DNA of 64,000 nucleotides from Corynebacterium pilosum DSM 20521 = CIP 103422. GTDB taxonomy: Bacteria > Actinomycetota > Actinomycetes > Mycobacteriales > Mycobacteriaceae. Below are positions 9,318-18,242 of this stretch, in pieces (position 1 is the first letter of the stretch; every line of letters begins with the position of its first letter). The translations under genes were made by a program, and so were the position numbers. Below the pieces are notes generated by a model. The model was given only the letters and a program-made list of their open reading frames with translations. It did not search any database and was not told where the DNA came from. The stretch spans positions 1 through 64,000 of the forward strand of contig NZ_KB892440.1 of the NCBI RefSeq assembly GCF_000373805.1, written 5' to 3'.

Positions 9318-10669
9318 GTAATCATCCCCTCTCTGCTGAGCAGCGCGCCCGGTTCATCGCCGATGCCCGCGCAAAACATTATGAGGTCGCGGGCCAGCTC
9401 GGAAAAGGTGGCATGGGCACGGTATTCGCGGCCCGCGATATGCATTTGGACCGGGAGGTGGCCCTGAAGGCGATTCAGCCGCAGTTGATTTCTCAGCCAA
9501 AGGCACAGAAGCGTTTCACCGATGAAATGCGCACGATGGCGAAGCTCAACCATCCTGGCATCGTCACGATTTATGCCGGGGGAATCACAGCTAGCGGCGT
9601 GCCATATTTCGCGATGGAGCTGGTCAAGGGACAAAGCCTCGCGGACTACTTGCGTCAGCGCGGCCAACCCCTGTCGTTGCGGGAGACCGTCCATATCTTG
9701 CGCCCCATCGCCTCTGCGCTGGACTATTTGCACTCTCCCTCTGACCGCCATGGCACGATCGTGCACCGCGATATCAAGCCGGGCAATATTTTGCTGTCAC
9801 CAGAGGGAGCGAAGCTGACCGATTTCGGGATCGCCTTGGAATCTGAGGTGACCCGCTGCACCGCCGAGGGCCTGGTCATCGGCACCGATGCGTACATGGC
9901 CCCGGAATTGTTCGGCGGCGGCGCATCGCTACATCAACCCGCGCCTGGACCCACTCCAAGCTCCGACCGCTACGCCCTCGCCCTCGTCGCCTTCGAGATG
10001 TGCACCGGGGTGTCGCTACGGGACCGCTTTCAGGCTGCGGCGTGGCGCGGCCCCCGCAAGTTCAAGCTTCAGGGGGCACCTGCACGCGCGGTGTTTGAGC
10101 GTGCGCTTCACGACGATCCCTCGCGCCGTTTCACCAGCTCCACTGAGTTTCTCGATGCTCTTCTTGCCCCGCAAGTGTCTGGGAAGCGCTCGTCGACAAG
10201 CAAAAAAGTCCTGGCGACGCTGGGGGTCATCGTGCTGGGCGTCGGGGTGGGTGCGGCACTTCCGGCGCTGGTCAGCGACGAGGAGGGTGGCTCGGGGTGG
10301 CGGGAGGCCACCTGCGAGAGCGCTCGTCCGGATGAGGGGCAGCTGGCGAAGATCGTGTGCCGCAACGGGGCCGAGGCTTTCACGGTGGCCGACTACGGGA
10401 CCCAGGAGAGCCGGGATGAGAAGATCCCGGCGGAGGGGGCGCAGAGGTTTTCTTCCGCTGGGTGTTCGATGCGCTCAGCGGAGGTCCCGGGCACGCAGGT
10501 GCCGACGTTCACGGTGCTTCCCGACGACGAGACCGGCCGTTTTGCGGTGTCGCTTTCCAGCGATCTGGCTGAGTCAATTCGCTTGTCAATGCCGGTATGT
10601 CAACTTTCCTATCGGCTAGATAGGCAAAATAACCCCGCTACTATTCACCAACTTGTCTCCCAGATTTAG
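9314..10669 (+). CDS. transmembrane Ser/Thr protein kinase
   Basis: 451 residues. The Hanks-type kinase domain (about 20-285) is complete: GKGGMG loop, VALKAI lysine, HRDIKPGNILL with catalytic Asp153, DFGIALE, then GTDAYMAPE. A membrane helix (about 299-321) leads to an outer domain of about 110 residues with four conserved Cys. It begins GGSGW and contains RLSMPVC, matching the outer domain of the pseudokinase at 1278-2789. The paralogue stops at that Cys; here the frame runs on for 21 more residues into AT-richer, intergenic-looking DNA. No PASTA repeats, so this is not PknB. It is translationally coupled to the FHA-like protein. Confidence 0.88.
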   Translation: MSNHPLSAEQRARFIADARAKHYEVAGQLGKGGMGTVFAARDMHLDREVALKAIQPQLISQPKAQKRFTDEMRTMAKLNHPGIVTIYAGGITASGVPYFAMELVKGQSLADYLRQRGQPLSLRETVHILRPIASALDYLHSPSDRHGTIVHRDIKPGNILLSPEGAKLTDFGIALESEVTRCTAEGLVIGTDAYMAPELFGGGASLHQPAPGPTPSSDRYALALVAFEMCTGVSLRDRFQAAAWRGPRKFKLQGAPARAVFERALHDDPSRRFTSSTEFLDALLAPQVSGKRSSTSKKVLATLGVIVLGVGVGAALPALVSDEEGGSGWREATCESARPDEGQLAKIVCRNGAEAFTVADYGTQESRDEKIPAEGAQRFSSAGCSMRSAEVPGTQVPTFTVLPDDETGRFAVSLSSDLAESIRLSMPVCQLSYRLDRQNNPATIHQLVSQI

Positions 10670-10753
10670 CGGACTGGTCATATCCGCCTCCTAGGCTTTC
10701 CTCAGTCCTGAGATATGGAACTACCACCGATGAACATTCCAGAGGAGACACCC

Positions 10754-12868
10754 ATGGCGTTTAAGGGCCTGAACCTGTTGGCCAACCCATTTCAGTCAAG
10801 CCGTTCACGCTTGACCTGTACCTATAAGTGCGGCAACGCCTGCTTCGGCGAGTGCAAGAACACTACTGATAATGAGTACTTCGGCGACATGACTCGTCGT
10901 AACGTGTTGAAGGCCGGCGGCCTGTCCGTCGTCGCTGTTGGTGGCGGTGCAGCCCTGGCAGCCTGCTCCCCTGCGGAAGAAAATACGGCGGCTTCCTCTT
11001 CTGCTGCAGGTTCGTCCTCCTCTGACGCAGCACCCACCTCCGAGGCGCAGGTGGAGCACGTCTCCGTCGAAGGCATGCAGTTCGAGCCAGTCGCGCCGAA
11101 CACCACCGACGACGTGACCGTGCCAGAGGGCTACGAGTACTCCGTGCTGATCGCCTGGGGCGACCCAATGTTCGAGGGCGCACCAGAATTCGATATCAAC
11201 AACCAGACCGCTGCCGCGCAGGAACAGCAGTTTGGCTTCAACAATGACTTCCTGGGCCTGTTCGAGCACCCAGAAGATCCCAACAAGATGGTCTACGTGT
11301 GCTCCCACGAGTACACCACCGAGCCACAGATGCACCCGAACTACGACGTGGAAAACCCCACCGAAGAGCAGGTCAACATTGGCTTGGCAGCGCACGGCCA
11401 GTCCATCCTCGAGGTCTCCAAGGTCGAAGGCACCGGTGAGCTGAAGGCAGAGTTCGGCCCGCTGAACCGCCGCATCACCGGCACCACCCCAATGACCTTC
11501 TCCGGCCCTGCTGCCGGCTCTGATCTGCTGAAGACGAAGGAAGACCCGACCGGCAACCGCGTCCTGGGCACCCTGAACAACTGCGCGGGCGGCGTCACCC
11601 CATGGGGTACCTACCTGTCCGGCGAGGAAAACATCGACCAGTACTGGACCAACTCCAACGCACTGGACGGCCGCAATAAGGAATACGCCGACCGCATCGG
11701 CGTGGCCGAGGAAGGCCAGTCCGAGCGTGCATGGGAGCTGTACCACGATCGTTTCGACATGGCCAAGGAGCCAAACGAGATCAACCGCTTCGGCTACATC
11801 GTGGAGATCGACCCGATGAACCCGGACTCCACCCCGGTCAAGCACACCCTGCTGGGCCGCTTCAAGCACGAGGCTGGCAACACGCACATTGCCGACGATG
11901 GCCGCGCCGTTGTCTACATGGGCGATGATGAGCGCTTCGAGTACATCTACAAGTTCGTCACCGCCGACAAGTACATCGAGGGCGACCGCGAACACAACAT
12001 GAAGCTGATGACCGCCGGCACCCTGTACGTCGCTTCCCTGGAGGGCAACTCCCCAGAAGACGAGATCGACGGCTCCGGAGAACTGCCTGAGGACGGCCAG
12101 TTCGACGGCACGGGCACGTGGCACAAGCTGGTCACCGTGGACCTGGACGGCAACGCAGAGTCCCACATTGAGGGCTTCACCCCGGAAGAGGTCTGCGTGT
12201 ACACCCGCCTGGCCGCCGACACCGTGGGCGCTACCAAGATGGACCGCCCCGAGGACTTCGAGCAGAACCCTGTGACCGGCAAGGCCTACGTGGCCCTGAC
12301 CAACAACAAGTACCGCGGTGCCACTGGCGACGACGCTGCCAAGAACGAGGAAGACCCCACCGAGTACGCGCCGATCAAGGAAAACAAGAACGGCCTGGTC
12401 ATGGAAATCGACGATGCCGCACAGGGCACCGCCGAGGAATTCAACTGGAACCTGTTCCTGGTCTGCGGCGACCCAGAAGAGGCCTACACCTACTTCGGTG
12501 GCTTCGACAAGGAGAAGGTCTCCCCGATCTCGTGTCCTGACAACGTCGCATTCGACAACCACGGCCTGCTGTGGATCTCCACCGACGGCAACGCTCTGGG
12601 CACCCACGACGGCCTGTACGCAACCAACACCGAGGGTGACACCCGCGGTGAGCTGAAGTGCTTCCTCACCGTCCCAGCGGACGCTGAAACCTGTGGCCCA
12701 CACATTGACGACGAACGCGTCTTGGTCAACATCCAACACCCAGGTGAGGGCGACGAGTCCACCGTTGAGAACCCATCCTCCCACTGGCCAGGTGGTGGGG
12801 ATTCCAAGCCACGCCCAGCAGCAGTGGTCGTGTGGAAGTCTGACGGCGGCCCAATCGGCATCGCCTAA
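10754..12868 (+). CDS. phoX: Tat-exported PhoX-family alkaline phosphatase (lipoprotein)
   Basis: 704 residues from the ATG at 10754, which has AGAGGAG just upstream; an in-frame ATG at 10715 is less likely. A long n-region precedes the twin-arginine motif TRRNVLK (about 47-53), a hydrophobic core and the lipobox AAC with Cys71. The mature protein matches the DUF839/PhoX family, whose known members are Ca/Fe-dependent phosphomonoesterases. Four Cys sit every fourth residue (22, 26, 30, 34) before the Tat motif. It probably frees phosphate from organic esters outside the cell. Codon use is strongly optimised, suggesting high expression. I did not recognise a PhoR box upstream. Confidence 0.88.
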   Translation: MAFKGLNLLANPFQSSRSRLTCTYKCGNACFGECKNTTDNEYFGDMTRRNVLKAGGLSVVAVGGGAALAACSPAEENTAASSSAAGSSSSDAAPTSEAQVEHVSVEGMQFEPVAPNTTDDVTVPEGYEYSVLIAWGDPMFEGAPEFDINNQTAAAQEQQFGFNNDFLGLFEHPEDPNKMVYVCSHEYTTEPQMHPNYDVENPTEEQVNIGLAAHGQSILEVSKVEGTGELKAEFGPLNRRITGTTPMTFSGPAAGSDLLKTKEDPTGNRVLGTLNNCAGGVTPWGTYLSGEENIDQYWTNSNALDGRNKEYADRIGVAEEGQSERAWELYHDRFDMAKEPNEINRFGYIVEIDPMNPDSTPVKHTLLGRFKHEAGNTHIADDGRAVVYMGDDERFEYIYKFVTADKYIEGDREHNMKLMTAGTLYVASLEGNSPEDEIDGSGELPEDGQFDGTGTWHKLVTVDLDGNAESHIEGFTPEEVCVYTRLAADTVGATKMDRPEDFEQNPVTGKAYVALTNNKYRGATGDDAAKNEEDPTEYAPIKENKNGLVMEIDDAAQGTAEEFNWNLFLVCGDPEEAYTYFGGFDKEKVSPISCPDNVAFDNHGLLWISTDGNALGTHDGLYATNTEGDTRGELKCFLTVPADAETCGPHIDDERVLVNIQHPGEGDESTVENPSSHWPGGGDSKPRPAAVVVWKSDGGPIGIA

Positions 12869-12884
12869 CCACAATCAACGCTCA

Positions 12885-12928
12885 AGCCGCCCAGAACCCA
12901 CGCAAGGGTCCTGGGCGGCTCATCGTTT
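12885..12928. terminator. hairpin terminator between phoX and panC-like gene
   Basis: Arms 12885-12899 and 12906-12920 pair over 15 positions with one mismatch around a 6-nt loop; the plus strand continues CATCGTTTTA. It lies between convergent genes and may serve both. Confidence 0.8.
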
Positions 12929-12936
12929 TAGTCGAC

Positions 12937-13737
12937 TTAAGCTTCGTCGCCCAGGTTCTTAAACCCGATGCCCACGGGCACGCCAACATTATCGATGAGG
13001 CGCACCCCACCTAGGTCCACACCCACCAGCAGGCGGGCATCGCCCTTCTCTGGGGCGGGCCCAAAACCGAGGTCACGCAGCTCCAAGTAGGCGGGCTCTA
13101 CTTCCCCGGCCTCAAGCACACCGCGGGCGGTAGACACAACTACCTCGGCGCCCTGCTCGGCCACGTGGGCACCGGCGGTGAGTGCTGCGGAGACGACGAC
13201 GGCCTTGGCGCGATCCGCCTCAGCGACATCGGCGTTGCGCAGCGAAATTGCCAGCCCGTCGGGCATGCGCACCGTCGGCACCGAATGCAGCTGCACCTCC
13301 AGCTGCAGCGCCCACACGGCATGCTGCACAGCAACCAACAGCTCGAAGTCTTTCTCACCCAGCACCACATCGGTAGCGCTCGCCGCGATGGTAGCGGCCA
13401 GGATCCGGGTGGTGGCGTCGTCGATAAGCGCCGGCTGCTCTAGGTGATCCAAGCCAGAGGTGATGCGCACGCCGTGGGTCGGGAATTCGCCGTGGTAGAC
13501 GACGTCCACCTTCTCGCGGGCGAAATCCTCAGGCACCTCGTCGCCGCTGAACGTGACCATGACGACGGCGCCCGTGATCGAGCGGGCGGCGCGGATCAGG
13601 GAGATCTGGCCGGCGTGAACACCGCGCCCCAGCGGGATCAGGACGATGCGGCGGCCGGTCTTACGGAACGCGCGGCCGTAGGTTTTGAACAGGGCAAGAT
13701 CGTCGACGACGGTGGCTTCGCCTGGGGTAAAAGTCAT
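12937..13737 (-). CDS. PanC-like protein lacking the pantothenate synthetase active-site motifs
   Basis: 266 residues from the ATG at 13735-13737. The fold is that of pantothenate synthetase (pantoate-beta-alanine ligase), recognisable from GEKDFELL and the C-terminal VGVDLGGVRLIDN. Key residues are altered: the nucleotide-binding PTMGALHxGH reads PLGRGVHAGQ (second His to Gln44); the NPxQF segment is VTFSGDEV; KDxQQ is KDFELL; and GLAMSSRN is GLAISLRN. These residues bind ATP, pantoate or the adenylate in characterised PanC. It may bind a related ligand or have a non-catalytic role. It is the last gene of the long fol operon, 1 base after the gene before it. Confidence 0.75.
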   Translation of the reverse strand: MTFTPGEATVVDDLALFKTYGRAFRKTGRRIVLIPLGRGVHAGQISLIRAARSITGAVVMVTFSGDEVPEDFAREKVDVVYHGEFPTHGVRITSGLDHLEQPALIDDATTRILAATIAASATDVVLGEKDFELLVAVQHAVWALQLEVQLHSVPTVRMPDGLAISLRNADVAEADRAKAVVVSAALTAGAHVAEQGAEVVVSTARGVLEAGEVEPAYLELRDLGFGPAPEKGDARLLVGVDLGGVRLIDNVGVPVGIGFKNLGDEA

Positions 13738-13738
13738 G

Positions 13739-14443
13739 TCACTCCTTGTAGTCCAGCTGGGAAATTGCCCACAGCTCAAGGTCTTGGTCGTGCTGCAACT
13801 CGGCGCGGCGGCGCACCAGAGAGGCAAAGATGTGCGCGCGCCCGGAATCCTCGATGGTGCGGTGCATTCGGTCGTAGGCCTGCGCGTCGAGGTGTTCGCG
13901 CGTGTGTGGGGGCCGCGGGGGCGCGGGAATCAGGTCGTCTGCCAGTTCCGGTCGGTCAAGCGTATCGACGAGCATGGCGCGCGCATCCAGTTCCGCCTCC
14001 ACGGCGAGGTCCCGGTATTCCAATGCGGTGCGGATGGCTATCCGCTGGTCATCGCTGACCGGGATGGATGTGCCGCCGAACTCGCCGACGAGCAGTTCGA
14101 TGATGGTCTCCCCGAGCTCATCGGTGGCGGCGGTGATCCAATTATTGTCGCCGATGTGGTGGGCAGCCAGCACGATGGCGCCGGTGACCTCGATTGGGTC
14201 CAGCACCTGCACCCCGTGGTCCAACGAGGTGTGGATGAACATTTGCCCGTGGCGAGCGTGATCGGCGATCTTTTCGACGAGCGCAGCGGCAGAATCGTGG
14301 TCGTCGAAGTCAATCACGACGAGGTCGTAGAGGCTGATCTCGGCCGGATCCGCATTACGCGTCACGGTGTGACCGGTGGATTCCAAACTGTCCGCCAAGA
14401 AATGATCACCGATCACGCCAATATTGAGGCGTGGTGCGCTCAC
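13739..14443 (-). CDS. Rossmann-fold protein (DUF2520-like), neighbour of panC
   Basis: 234 residues. The start LNIGVIGDHFLADSLESTGH is a Rossmann strand-loop-helix, though with a weak GxGxxG. DLVVIDFDD and IHTSLDHGVQVLDPI follow, in the style of the 6-phosphogluconate/ketopantoate dehydrogenase superfamily. It probably corresponds to the Rossmann/DUF2520 protein commonly encoded beside panC in actinobacteria, in a shortened form. GTG start overlaps the stop of the upstream gene (GAGTGAGC). Function unproven; a redox or ligand-binding step near pantothenate is only a guess from context. Confidence 0.6.
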   Translation of the reverse strand: MSAPRLNIGVIGDHFLADSLESTGHTVTRNADPAEISLYDLVVIDFDDHDSAAALVEKIADHARHGQMFIHTSLDHGVQVLDPIEVTGAIVLAAHHIGDNNWITAATDELGETIIELLVGEFGGTSIPVSDDQRIAIRTALEYRDLAVEAELDARAMLVDTLDRPELADDLIPAPPRPPHTREHLDAQAYDRMHRTIEDSGRAHIFASLVRRRAELQHDQDLELWAISQLDYKE

Positions 14444-15381
14444 TCCCGCTCAGCTCGCTTTGCGCGCGCCAGCAGTTCGGCGACGGAAATGCCGTCCTTG
14501 TTCTCATCACGGCGGCGGCGTCCGCGGGAATCCTCCGCTGGCTCTGCATGCTTAGGTGCAGACTGTGGTGCGGACTTCTCCGCTGCTTCTTCGCGTCGCT
14601 CGCTGATCAGCTGGGACAGCGGGTTCGACTCGCGGTTGGTTGGCTGCTCGTATCCGCCAACACGGCCGGCCACGGCTTCTGGTGAAGGTGCGCGCGGGGT
14701 CGGCGCAGCGGCTGGCTTTGCGGGTTCGGCAGGCTCCTTCGGCGCTTCAGGCTCTTCCTTCTTCGGAGCGTCCTCGACAACGCCTAGCTCCGTGGTGTCC
14801 ACGGTGGATGGGCGCGGTGCGAAGTCCTTCTTGTCCTTCTTCGGCGATTCCTCCTCCGGAATCAGTTCCGAATCGACGGGGGCTTCGTCGTCAAGCACCT
14901 TCTTTTCCGCGGCCTCGGTTTTAGCCTGCAGCTCACGTACGCGGCGCGCCTCGGCCTGCAGGGCGGCGGGCTCGTAGCCCCATTCGCGGCCGGCGAGGTC
15001 CTCAAGCTGGGCGCGCAGGGCGGCCAGCTCGTCCTTAATTTCCTGGAGCACATCCGTGTCGACCACAGGCAGGCCCTCCTGGGCGCGTGCGAGCTCCAAG
15101 GAGGTCCTGCTGTTTTCTAGTTCAGCTTCCTGGGCCTTGAGTTCCGCGGCGTGTGCCTGTTGTGCCAGTTCCAGTTCGCGCTCGGCGGCAAGTTTGTCCT
15201 GCCGGGAGCGGCTGACCATGAAGGCGCCAATCGCGGCGGCCCACAGTGCGGCGAGGAGGGCGATCTTCAATCCCACGTTGGAGTCGGTGAGCAACATGAT
15301 GATTGTGGCAAGGATCGCCAAACCGACGAGCCCCCACAGCCACAACTGGCCACGATCGTTCGAGCGGTTGTCCTCAGTCAT
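14440..15381 (-). CDS. membrane protein with long coiled coil and disordered tail (DUF6779-like)
   Basis: 313 residues from the ATG at 15379-15381. Two membrane helices (about 12-30 and 35-55) form a short hairpin. A charged coiled coil rich in Ala, Glu and Gln follows (about 60-165), then a Pro/Glu/Lys-rich disordered region and a basic C-terminus (RGRRRRDENK). The layout suggests an envelope-bound scaffold. It is conserved beside the fol/panC genes in corynebacteria; its role is unknown to me. Confidence 0.7.
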   Translation of the reverse strand: MTEDNRSNDRGQLWLWGLVGLAILATIIMLLTDSNVGLKIALLAALWAAAIGAFMVSRSRQDKLAAERELELAQQAHAAELKAQEAELENSRTSLELARAQEGLPVVDTDVLQEIKDELAALRAQLEDLAGREWGYEPAALQAEARRVRELQAKTEAAEKKVLDDEAPVDSELIPEEESPKKDKKDFAPRPSTVDTTELGVVEDAPKKEEPEAPKEPAEPAKPAAAPTPRAPSPEAVAGRVGGYEQPTNRESNPLSQLISERREEAAEKSAPQSAPKHAEPAEDSRGRRRRDENKDGISVAELLARAKRAERE

Positions 15382-15391
15382 ATTGTTTACC

Positions 15392-15859
15392 CTATCCAAC
15401 AGTTTCGCCGTCAGCGGGTGGCGACACCTCACACGCCCGCTCCAAAATAACTCCAGCAATACTCAAGGCTACCCCACCAATTGCCCCGGAAAGCACACCC
15501 GGAAGGTCCGCCTGGGCCGCTGCCAGCACGGACGCGTTCGGCACCACGTACACCGCCATGCCCACATATCCGCCGCTGACGATCGCGCCCGTCCACGCGC
15601 TCGCCTTCCCGATCACCATGAAATTGGCCACCATCATGGGGTTAAGCTGGGAGCGGTCCAGGCCGATCAGCCCCTCATTGCGTCGCTTCTTCACCCAGTA
15701 CGTCAGGAAGGCGCACACCACCGCCATGATCCACAAGGCTGCGGACGCCAGCGGGGAGATCGCGGTGAAACTGCCGTAAAAACCCCAGGTCAGTATGGCC
15801 AGGGCGGCTGCTGTGAACAGTCCTGCCCCGACGAGTCCTGAAATGGGAGTGCGTGTCAC
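15392..15859 (-). CDS. DUF3180 membrane protein
   Basis: 155 residues with four hydrophobic helices (about 8-30, 35-55, 85-105, 115-140). The segment KKRRNEGLIGLDRSQLNPMM, between helices 2 and 3, is typical of DUF3180, a family found next to folK in actinobacteria. GTG start overlaps the folK stop (GTGA), so translation is coupled. No biochemical role is known to me. Confidence 0.8.
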   Translation of the reverse strand: MTRTPISGLVGAGLFTAAALAILTWGFYGSFTAISPLASAALWIMAVVCAFLTYWVKKRRNEGLIGLDRSQLNPMMVANFMVIGKASAWTGAIVSGGYVGMAVYVVPNASVLAAAQADLPGVLSGAIGGVALSIAGVILERACEVSPPADGETVG

Positions 15860-16341
15860 CTGTGCACCAACCGAATCTGTTCAACTTCATCGGCATCAAG
15901 TTCGCCGATCAACTCCGCGACCGGCCGGCCGTTCAACTGCGCATCCGGGTCGGCGTCGAGCCATGGCACCAGCACAAACGCACGCTCGTGGGCGCGCGGG
16001 TGCGGCAAGGTCAGGACCGGATCGTCGCTTGTCACTTCGTGCTTATCGACGATCACCTGAACCACGTCCACATCCAACGTGCGCGGACCCCAACGCACTT
16101 CGCGGGTGCGGTTGGCCTGGTTCTCGATCTCTTGGCACCGTGCCAGCAGCTCGTCGGGCGTGCCATCGACCTCAACAATGAGGATCTGGTTGAGGAAGTC
16201 GCCTTGTTCCACAGGCCCCCACGGCGGGGTGGAGTACACACCCGAAGAAGCGATGACGCTCGAACCGAAGGCCTGGCTCACGCTATCGAGGTGAGCCCCA
16301 GAATCCTCCAGATTGGAGCCGACGGACAGTACTGCGCGCAT
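15856..16341 (-). CDS. folK: HPPK: 6-hydroxymethyl-dihydropterin pyrophosphokinase
   Basis: 161 residues. VLSVGSNLEDS at the N-terminus, then GVYSTPPWGPVEQGDFLNQ and the metal-binding RxxxxWGPRTLDVDVV and LPHPRAHERAFVL blocks of FolK. It transfers pyrophosphate from ATP to hydroxymethyl-dihydropterin for condensation by FolP. The start overlaps the folB stop (TAATG). Confidence 0.95.
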   Translation of the reverse strand: MRAVLSVGSNLEDSGAHLDSVSQAFGSSVIASSGVYSTPPWGPVEQGDFLNQILIVEVDGTPDELLARCQEIENQANRTREVRWGPRTLDVDVVQVIVDKHEVTSDDPVLTLPHPRAHERAFVLVPWLDADPDAQLNGRPVAELIGELDADEVEQIRLVHR

Positions 16342-16754
16342 TAAGCCCTCCTGGTCTCTCTAGCTTCTGCTGGGAGGATACGCGGCCCGGATTTGCGCGA
16401 ACGACGAGCAACCACTGCCACGTCCTCGAACGCCAGCGGGATCGGCGCGTGTGGTTTGTGCAGCGTGACCTCCACGGAGTGGAGCTGCTCAAAACGCGCA
16501 ATCGCAGTGTCGGCGATCTCTGAGGCCACCGTCTCGATGAGCTGGCGCGGCGTACCACCGGCGATGTCGTAGGCCAACTGGGCCAGCTCGGCATAGTTGA
16601 TGGTTTTCGTCAGATCATCCCCGGCCGCGGCCTCTGCGAAGTCGAGCCAGCAGGTGATGTCCAGGCTGAATGCCTGGCCGTGCTCCGTTTCATGTTCCAG
16701 AACGCCGTGGTGGGCGTAGACCTGGAGACCTTTCAGTTCGATCCGGTCCGCCAT
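16341..16754 (-). CDS. folB: dihydroneopterin aldolase
   Basis: 137 residues with the family start DRIELKGLQVYAHHGVLEHE and TINYAELAQLAYDIAGG. It cleaves dihydroneopterin to hydroxymethyl-dihydropterin, the substrate of the FolK enzyme next door. Start overlaps the folP stop (TAATG). Confidence 0.94.
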   Translation of the reverse strand: MADRIELKGLQVYAHHGVLEHETEHGQAFSLDITCWLDFAEAAAGDDLTKTINYAELAQLAYDIAGGTPRQLIETVASEIADTAIARFEQLHSVEVTLHKPHAPIPLAFEDVAVVARRSRKSGPRILPAEARETRRA

Positions 16755-17641
16755 TAGCTCTTCCCCTGGCCGGCCATATCCTCAGGTGGGGTGCCCATGC
16801 GCCACGACGCAGCCACGTCCACGGCGTCGCGGGAGACGGCGACCTCGTGCACGCGCACACCCCACGCGCCCAGCTGTGCGGACAAAGCGGTGACGGCCGC
16901 GGTGGCCGGATCAGCATCGAGTGGCCCGTGTTCCAAACCACGCGCCGCGCGGATCCCGGTGAGGAAACGCTTCCGGCTCGCACCCACCAGCAGCGGGAAT
17001 TCACTATCGATGAACTCGGGCAGCGCGTTAAGCAGCGCCCAGTTATCGGCGGCGGTCTTGGCAAACCCCAGGCCCGGGTCCAGCACGATCTGGTTGCGCT
17101 CTACTCCGGCAGCCAGCGCATTATCGACGAGGCGCCCCAGCATCTCATGGACGTCGCGCACCACGTCACCGCCGTGGTCGGCGGAACCGGCCGCATCACC
17201 AAACTCGCCGGACTGAACAGTGCGCCAGTGCATCAGGCACACCGGCAGCTGCGTGTCAGCCATCACGTTATACATCTGTGGATCGGCGAGCCCGCCGGAC
17301 ACATCGTTGATCATGTCCACACCAGCTTCGGCGGCCGCCAACGCGGTAGAAGCACGCATCGTATCCACAGAGGTGCGGATGCCTTCGTCGTGAAGCACTT
17401 TGATCAACGCCGATGCCCGCTGCGCCTCTACCTCGGGGTCGACGCGGGTTGCGCCTGGGCGTGTGGATTCGGCGCCCACATCAATCATGTCGGCGCCGAG
17501 GCGGACGAGGTCATGCGCGTGGGCCACGGCGTCGTCGATGGCGAGCCACTGCCCACCGTCCGAAAATGAGTCCTCGGTGACGTTGACGATGCCCATGACC
17601 ATCGTGCGGCCGGGCGTGGACAAATCTGCAACTGTAACCAT
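16754..17641 (-). CDS. folP: dihydropteroate synthase
   Basis: 295 residues. MGIVNVTEDSFSDGG, DVGAESTRPGA, INDVSGG, LDPGLGFAKTAADN and GASRKRFL are the DHPS signature blocks in order, covering the pterin, phosphate and p-aminobenzoate sites. It forms dihydropteroate and is the sulfonamide target. It starts 2 bases after folE. Confidence 0.97.
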   Translation of the reverse strand: MVTVADLSTPGRTMVMGIVNVTEDSFSDGGQWLAIDDAVAHAHDLVRLGADMIDVGAESTRPGATRVDPEVEAQRASALIKVLHDEGIRTSVDTMRASTALAAAEAGVDMINDVSGGLADPQMYNVMADTQLPVCLMHWRTVQSGEFGDAAGSADHGGDVVRDVHEMLGRLVDNALAAGVERNQIVLDPGLGFAKTAADNWALLNALPEFIDSEFPLLVGASRKRFLTGIRAARGLEHGPLDADPATAAVTALSAQLGAWGVRVHEVAVSRDAVDVAASWRMGTPPEDMAGQGKS

Positions 17642-17643
17642 TG

Positions 17644-18240
17644 TTATCCCCTAATCAGACTGAGAACTTCGGCGCGGGAGGCCGCATTGCGCTGGAAACC
17701 GCCGCGCACCGCACTGGTAGTAGTGATCGCGCCCGGCTTGCGGATGCCCCGCATGCCCATGCACATGTGCTCGCATTCGATGACCACAATCACCGATTGG
17801 GCTTCAAGCTTTGCGACGAGGGCGTCGGCGATTTGGCTGGTCAGACGCTCTTGGACCTGGGGGCGTTTCGCGTACATGTCCGCCAGGCGGGCCAGCTTGG
17901 ACAGGCCCGTGACCTTGCCCTCCTTGTTCGGGATGTAGCCGATGTGCGCCTTGCCGTAGAACGGCACCAGGTGGTGTTCGCAGGTGGAGTAGATCGGGAT
18001 GTCGCGCACCAAGACCAGTTCCTGGTGGTTCTCCGCGAAGGTGGTCCCGAGGACCTCTGTGGGGTCTTTGTGCAAGCCGGCGAAAGTTTCGGCATAGGCG
18101 CGCGCGACCCGTGCAGGCGTGTCCTGCAGGCCCTCGCGATCCGGGTCCTCGCCCACGGCAATAAGCAGCTCGCGCACCGCGGCTTCAGCGCGGGCGTGGT
18201 CGAAGTCGGCGACTGCGGGGATATTGGGGTTCTTGTCCAT
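17644..18240 (-). CDS. folE: GTP cyclohydrolase I
   Basis: 198 residues with the type IA motifs: zinc site [18 protein letters not shown], then [21 protein letters not shown] and [18 protein letters not shown], keeping both zinc Cys and the His. It opens GTP to dihydroneopterin triphosphate, the first folate step. Its ribosome-binding site, GGAGG, lies in the last codons of ftsH, so translation may depend on ftsH being read. Confidence 0.97.
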   Translation of the reverse strand: MDKNPNIPAVADFDHARAEAAVRELLIAVGEDPDREGLQDTPARVARAYAETFAGLHKDPTEVLGTTFAENHQELVLVRDIPIYSTCEHHLVPFYGKAHIGYIPNKEGKVTGLSKLARLADMYAKRPQVQERLTSQIADALVAKLEAQSVIVVIECEHMCMGMRGIRKPGAITTTSAVRGGFQRNAASRAEVLSLIRG

Positions 18241-18242
18241 CT

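Noticed and set aside
10669..10753. PhoR/Pho box before phoX
   Set aside because: Only a CTCAG-TC-CTGAG dyad is present; it does not match the tandem repeats I associate with PhoR in corynebacteria.
10805..12874. 689-codon open frame on the minus strand opposite phoX
   Set aside because: It mirrors the codon bias of phoX, has no family features, and the plus-strand gene has a Tat signal and homology.
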